DNA of 12,302 bases from NCBI GenBank assembly GCA_002365865.1, contig DFAQ01000069.1:1-12302 (forward strand), in the 5' to 3' direction. The stretch comes from Pelotomaculum sp. UBA3102 (GTDB lineage: Bacteria > Bacillota > Desulfotomaculia > Desulfotomaculales > Pelotomaculaceae). The translations under genes and the position numbers were made by a program. Below, piece after piece: positions 11,104-12,302 of the stretch. Position 1 is the stretch's first letter, and each line of letters opens with the position of its first letter. Below the pieces are notes generated by a model. It worked only from the letters and a program-made list of their open reading frames with translations, was not told the DNA's origin and searched no databases.

Positions 11104-12302
11104 ATGGCAAAGCAAAAATTTGAGCGGACCAAACCCCACGTCAACATCGGCACCATCGGGCACGTGGACCACGGTAAGACCACCCTCACCGCGGCGATCA
11201 CCCTGATTTTGTCCAAGACGGGCAAGTCGACGTATAAGAAATTTGAAGAAATCGACAACGCGCCCGAAGAACGCGAACGCGGCATCACCATCAACACCGC
11301 GCACGTGGAATACGAAACCGACAACAGACACTACGCGCACGTAGACTGTCCCGGGCACGCCGACTACGTCAAAAACATGATCACCGGGGCCGCCCAGATG
11401 GACGGATCGATCCTGGTAGTATCGGCAGCCGACGGACCCATGCCGCAGACCCGGGAACACATACTCCTGGCGCGGCAAGTAGGTGTACCCTACATCGTAG
11501 TATACCTCAACAAAGCCGACATGGTAGACGACCCCGAACTGCTGGAACTAGTCGACATGGAAGTACGCGAACTACTGTCCGCCTACGAATTTCCCGGCGA
11601 CGAAATACCGATCATCACCGGGTCGGCCCTGAAAGCCATGGAATGCGGGTGCGGCCAGCGCGAATGCGAACACTGCAAAACCATACTGGAACTGATGGAC
11701 GCCGTAGACGAATACGTACCCACGCCCCAGCGCGCAGTTAACAAACCGTTCCTGATGCCCGTAGAAGACGTATTCTCCATCACCGGGCGGGGCACCGTGG
11801 CGACCGGCCGGGTAGAGCGCGGCACCATCAAGACCGGAGAAGAAGTAGAAATCGTGGGCCTGAACGACAAGCCCCGCAAAACCGTAGTCACGGGCGTAGA
11901 AATGTTCCGGAAAATACTTGACAGCGGCGAAGCCGGAGACAACATCGGGTGCCTGTTACGCGGCGTAGAACGCAAAGAAATCGAACGGGGCCAGGTACTG
12001 GCCAAGCCGGGAAGCATCAAGCCGCACAAGAACTTTTCCGCTGAAGTATACGTACTGACCAAAGAAGAAGGCGGGAGGCACACCCCGTTTTTCAACGGCT
12101 ACCGGCCCCAGTTTTACTTTCGTACCACCGACGTGACCGGTATCACCAAACTGCCTGAGGGAGTAGAAATGGTAATGCCCGGGGACAACATCAAGATCGA
12201 CATAAACCTGATCACCCCCATCGCCATAGAAGAGGGCCTGCGTTTTGCCATCAGGGAAGGCGGGCGCACCGTGGGCGCCGGCGTCGTAACGGGAATCAAT
12301 GA
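11104..12302 (+). CDS. tuf: Elongation factor Tu (3' end cut by the window)
   Basis: EF-Tu delivers aminoacyl-tRNA to the ribosomal A site as a GTP complex. The window holds 399 whole codons and two bases of codon 400. The translation ends TVGAGVVTGIN, and the family usually ends within a residue or two of here, so the gene is almost complete. GTPase motifs are GHVDHGKT (residues 19-26), RGITIN in switch I, DCPGH (81-85) with the catalytic H85, NKAD (136-139) and SALK (174-177). Domains II and III carry RGTVATGRVERG, EGGRHTPFF and YRPQFYFRTTDVTG. An unusual loop after SALK holds C181, C183, C188 and C191. Codon use differs sharply from the neighbouring genes: by hand count only 21 of 399 codons end in T, and Val is mostly GTA. 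It is preceded by a good AAGGAGG. It is intact and surely functional as far as visible. Confidence 0.97.
   Translation, partial: MAKQKFERTKPHVNIGTIGHVDHGKTTLTAAITLILSKTGKSTYKKFEEIDNAPEERERGITINTAHVEYETDNRHYAHVDCPGHADYVKNMITGAAQMDGSILVVSAADGPMPQTREHILLARQVGVPYIVVYLNKADMVDDPELLELVDMEVRELLSAYEFPGDEIPIITGSALKAMECGCGQRECEHCKTILELMDAVDEYVPTPQRAVNKPFLMPVEDVFSITGRGTVATGRVERGTIKTGEEVEIVGLNDKPRKTVVTGVEMFRKILDSGEAGDNIGCLLRGVERKEIERGQVLAKPGSIKPHKNFSAEVYVLTKEEGGRHTPFFNGYRPQFYFRTTDVTGITKLPEGVEMVMPGDNIKIDINLITPIAIEEGLRFAIREGGRTVGAGVVTGIN

Overview
This is a housekeeping region of a Gram-positive bacterial chromosome. It joins the 3' half of the rpo cluster to the str operon in one gene line, all on the + strand: rpoB, rpoC, an L7Ae-family K-turn binder (rplGB), rpsL, rpsG, fusA and an almost complete tuf. 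The organism is most likely a member of the Clostridia, probably in the Desulfotomaculum/Pelotomaculum (Peptococcaceae) neighbourhood. The reasons are the gene order with an L7Ae gene between rpoC and rpsL, strong AGGAGG ribosome binding sites, Bacillus-like RpoB/RpoC sequences without the proteobacterial insertions, and a cysteine-rich EF-Tu loop that I remember from that clade. The clade assignment is inference.

Layout. Positions 1-312 are AT-rich non-coding DNA with an almost consensus sigma-A promoter (80-108) and a small perfect palindrome at the predicted transcription start. rpoB (313-4080) starts at a GTG, not at the TTG 66 bases upstream that gives the longest reading frame. rpoC (4111-7638) follows after 30 bases and starts at TTG. 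The 79-base gap after rpoC holds a second promoter (7655-7683) and a hairpin (7692-7714) that would bury the ribosome binding site of rplGB (7718-7969). rpsL (8022-8396), rpsG (8442-8912) and fusA (8928-11006) are closely packed. tuf (11104 to beyond the window end) follows a 97-base AT-rich gap. No convincing intrinsic terminator is visible, so read-through from rpoB to tuf is plausible, with an extra promoter feeding the translation genes.

The genes supply the two large subunits of RNA polymerase, two proteins of the small ribosomal subunit's decoding and head regions, and the two GTPases of elongation. All reading frames are intact and the key catalytic residues are present.

I see no new multi-gene system, mobile element, CRISPR array or RNA gene. 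The points that merit a second look are an 86-residue net insertion in RpoB that seems built from duplicated helical units, an octapeptide-repeat acidic tail on RpoB, a CxC-x4-CxxC cysteine cluster in EF-Tu, an abrupt codon-usage change at tuf, and the promoter-plus-hairpin arrangement before rplGB.
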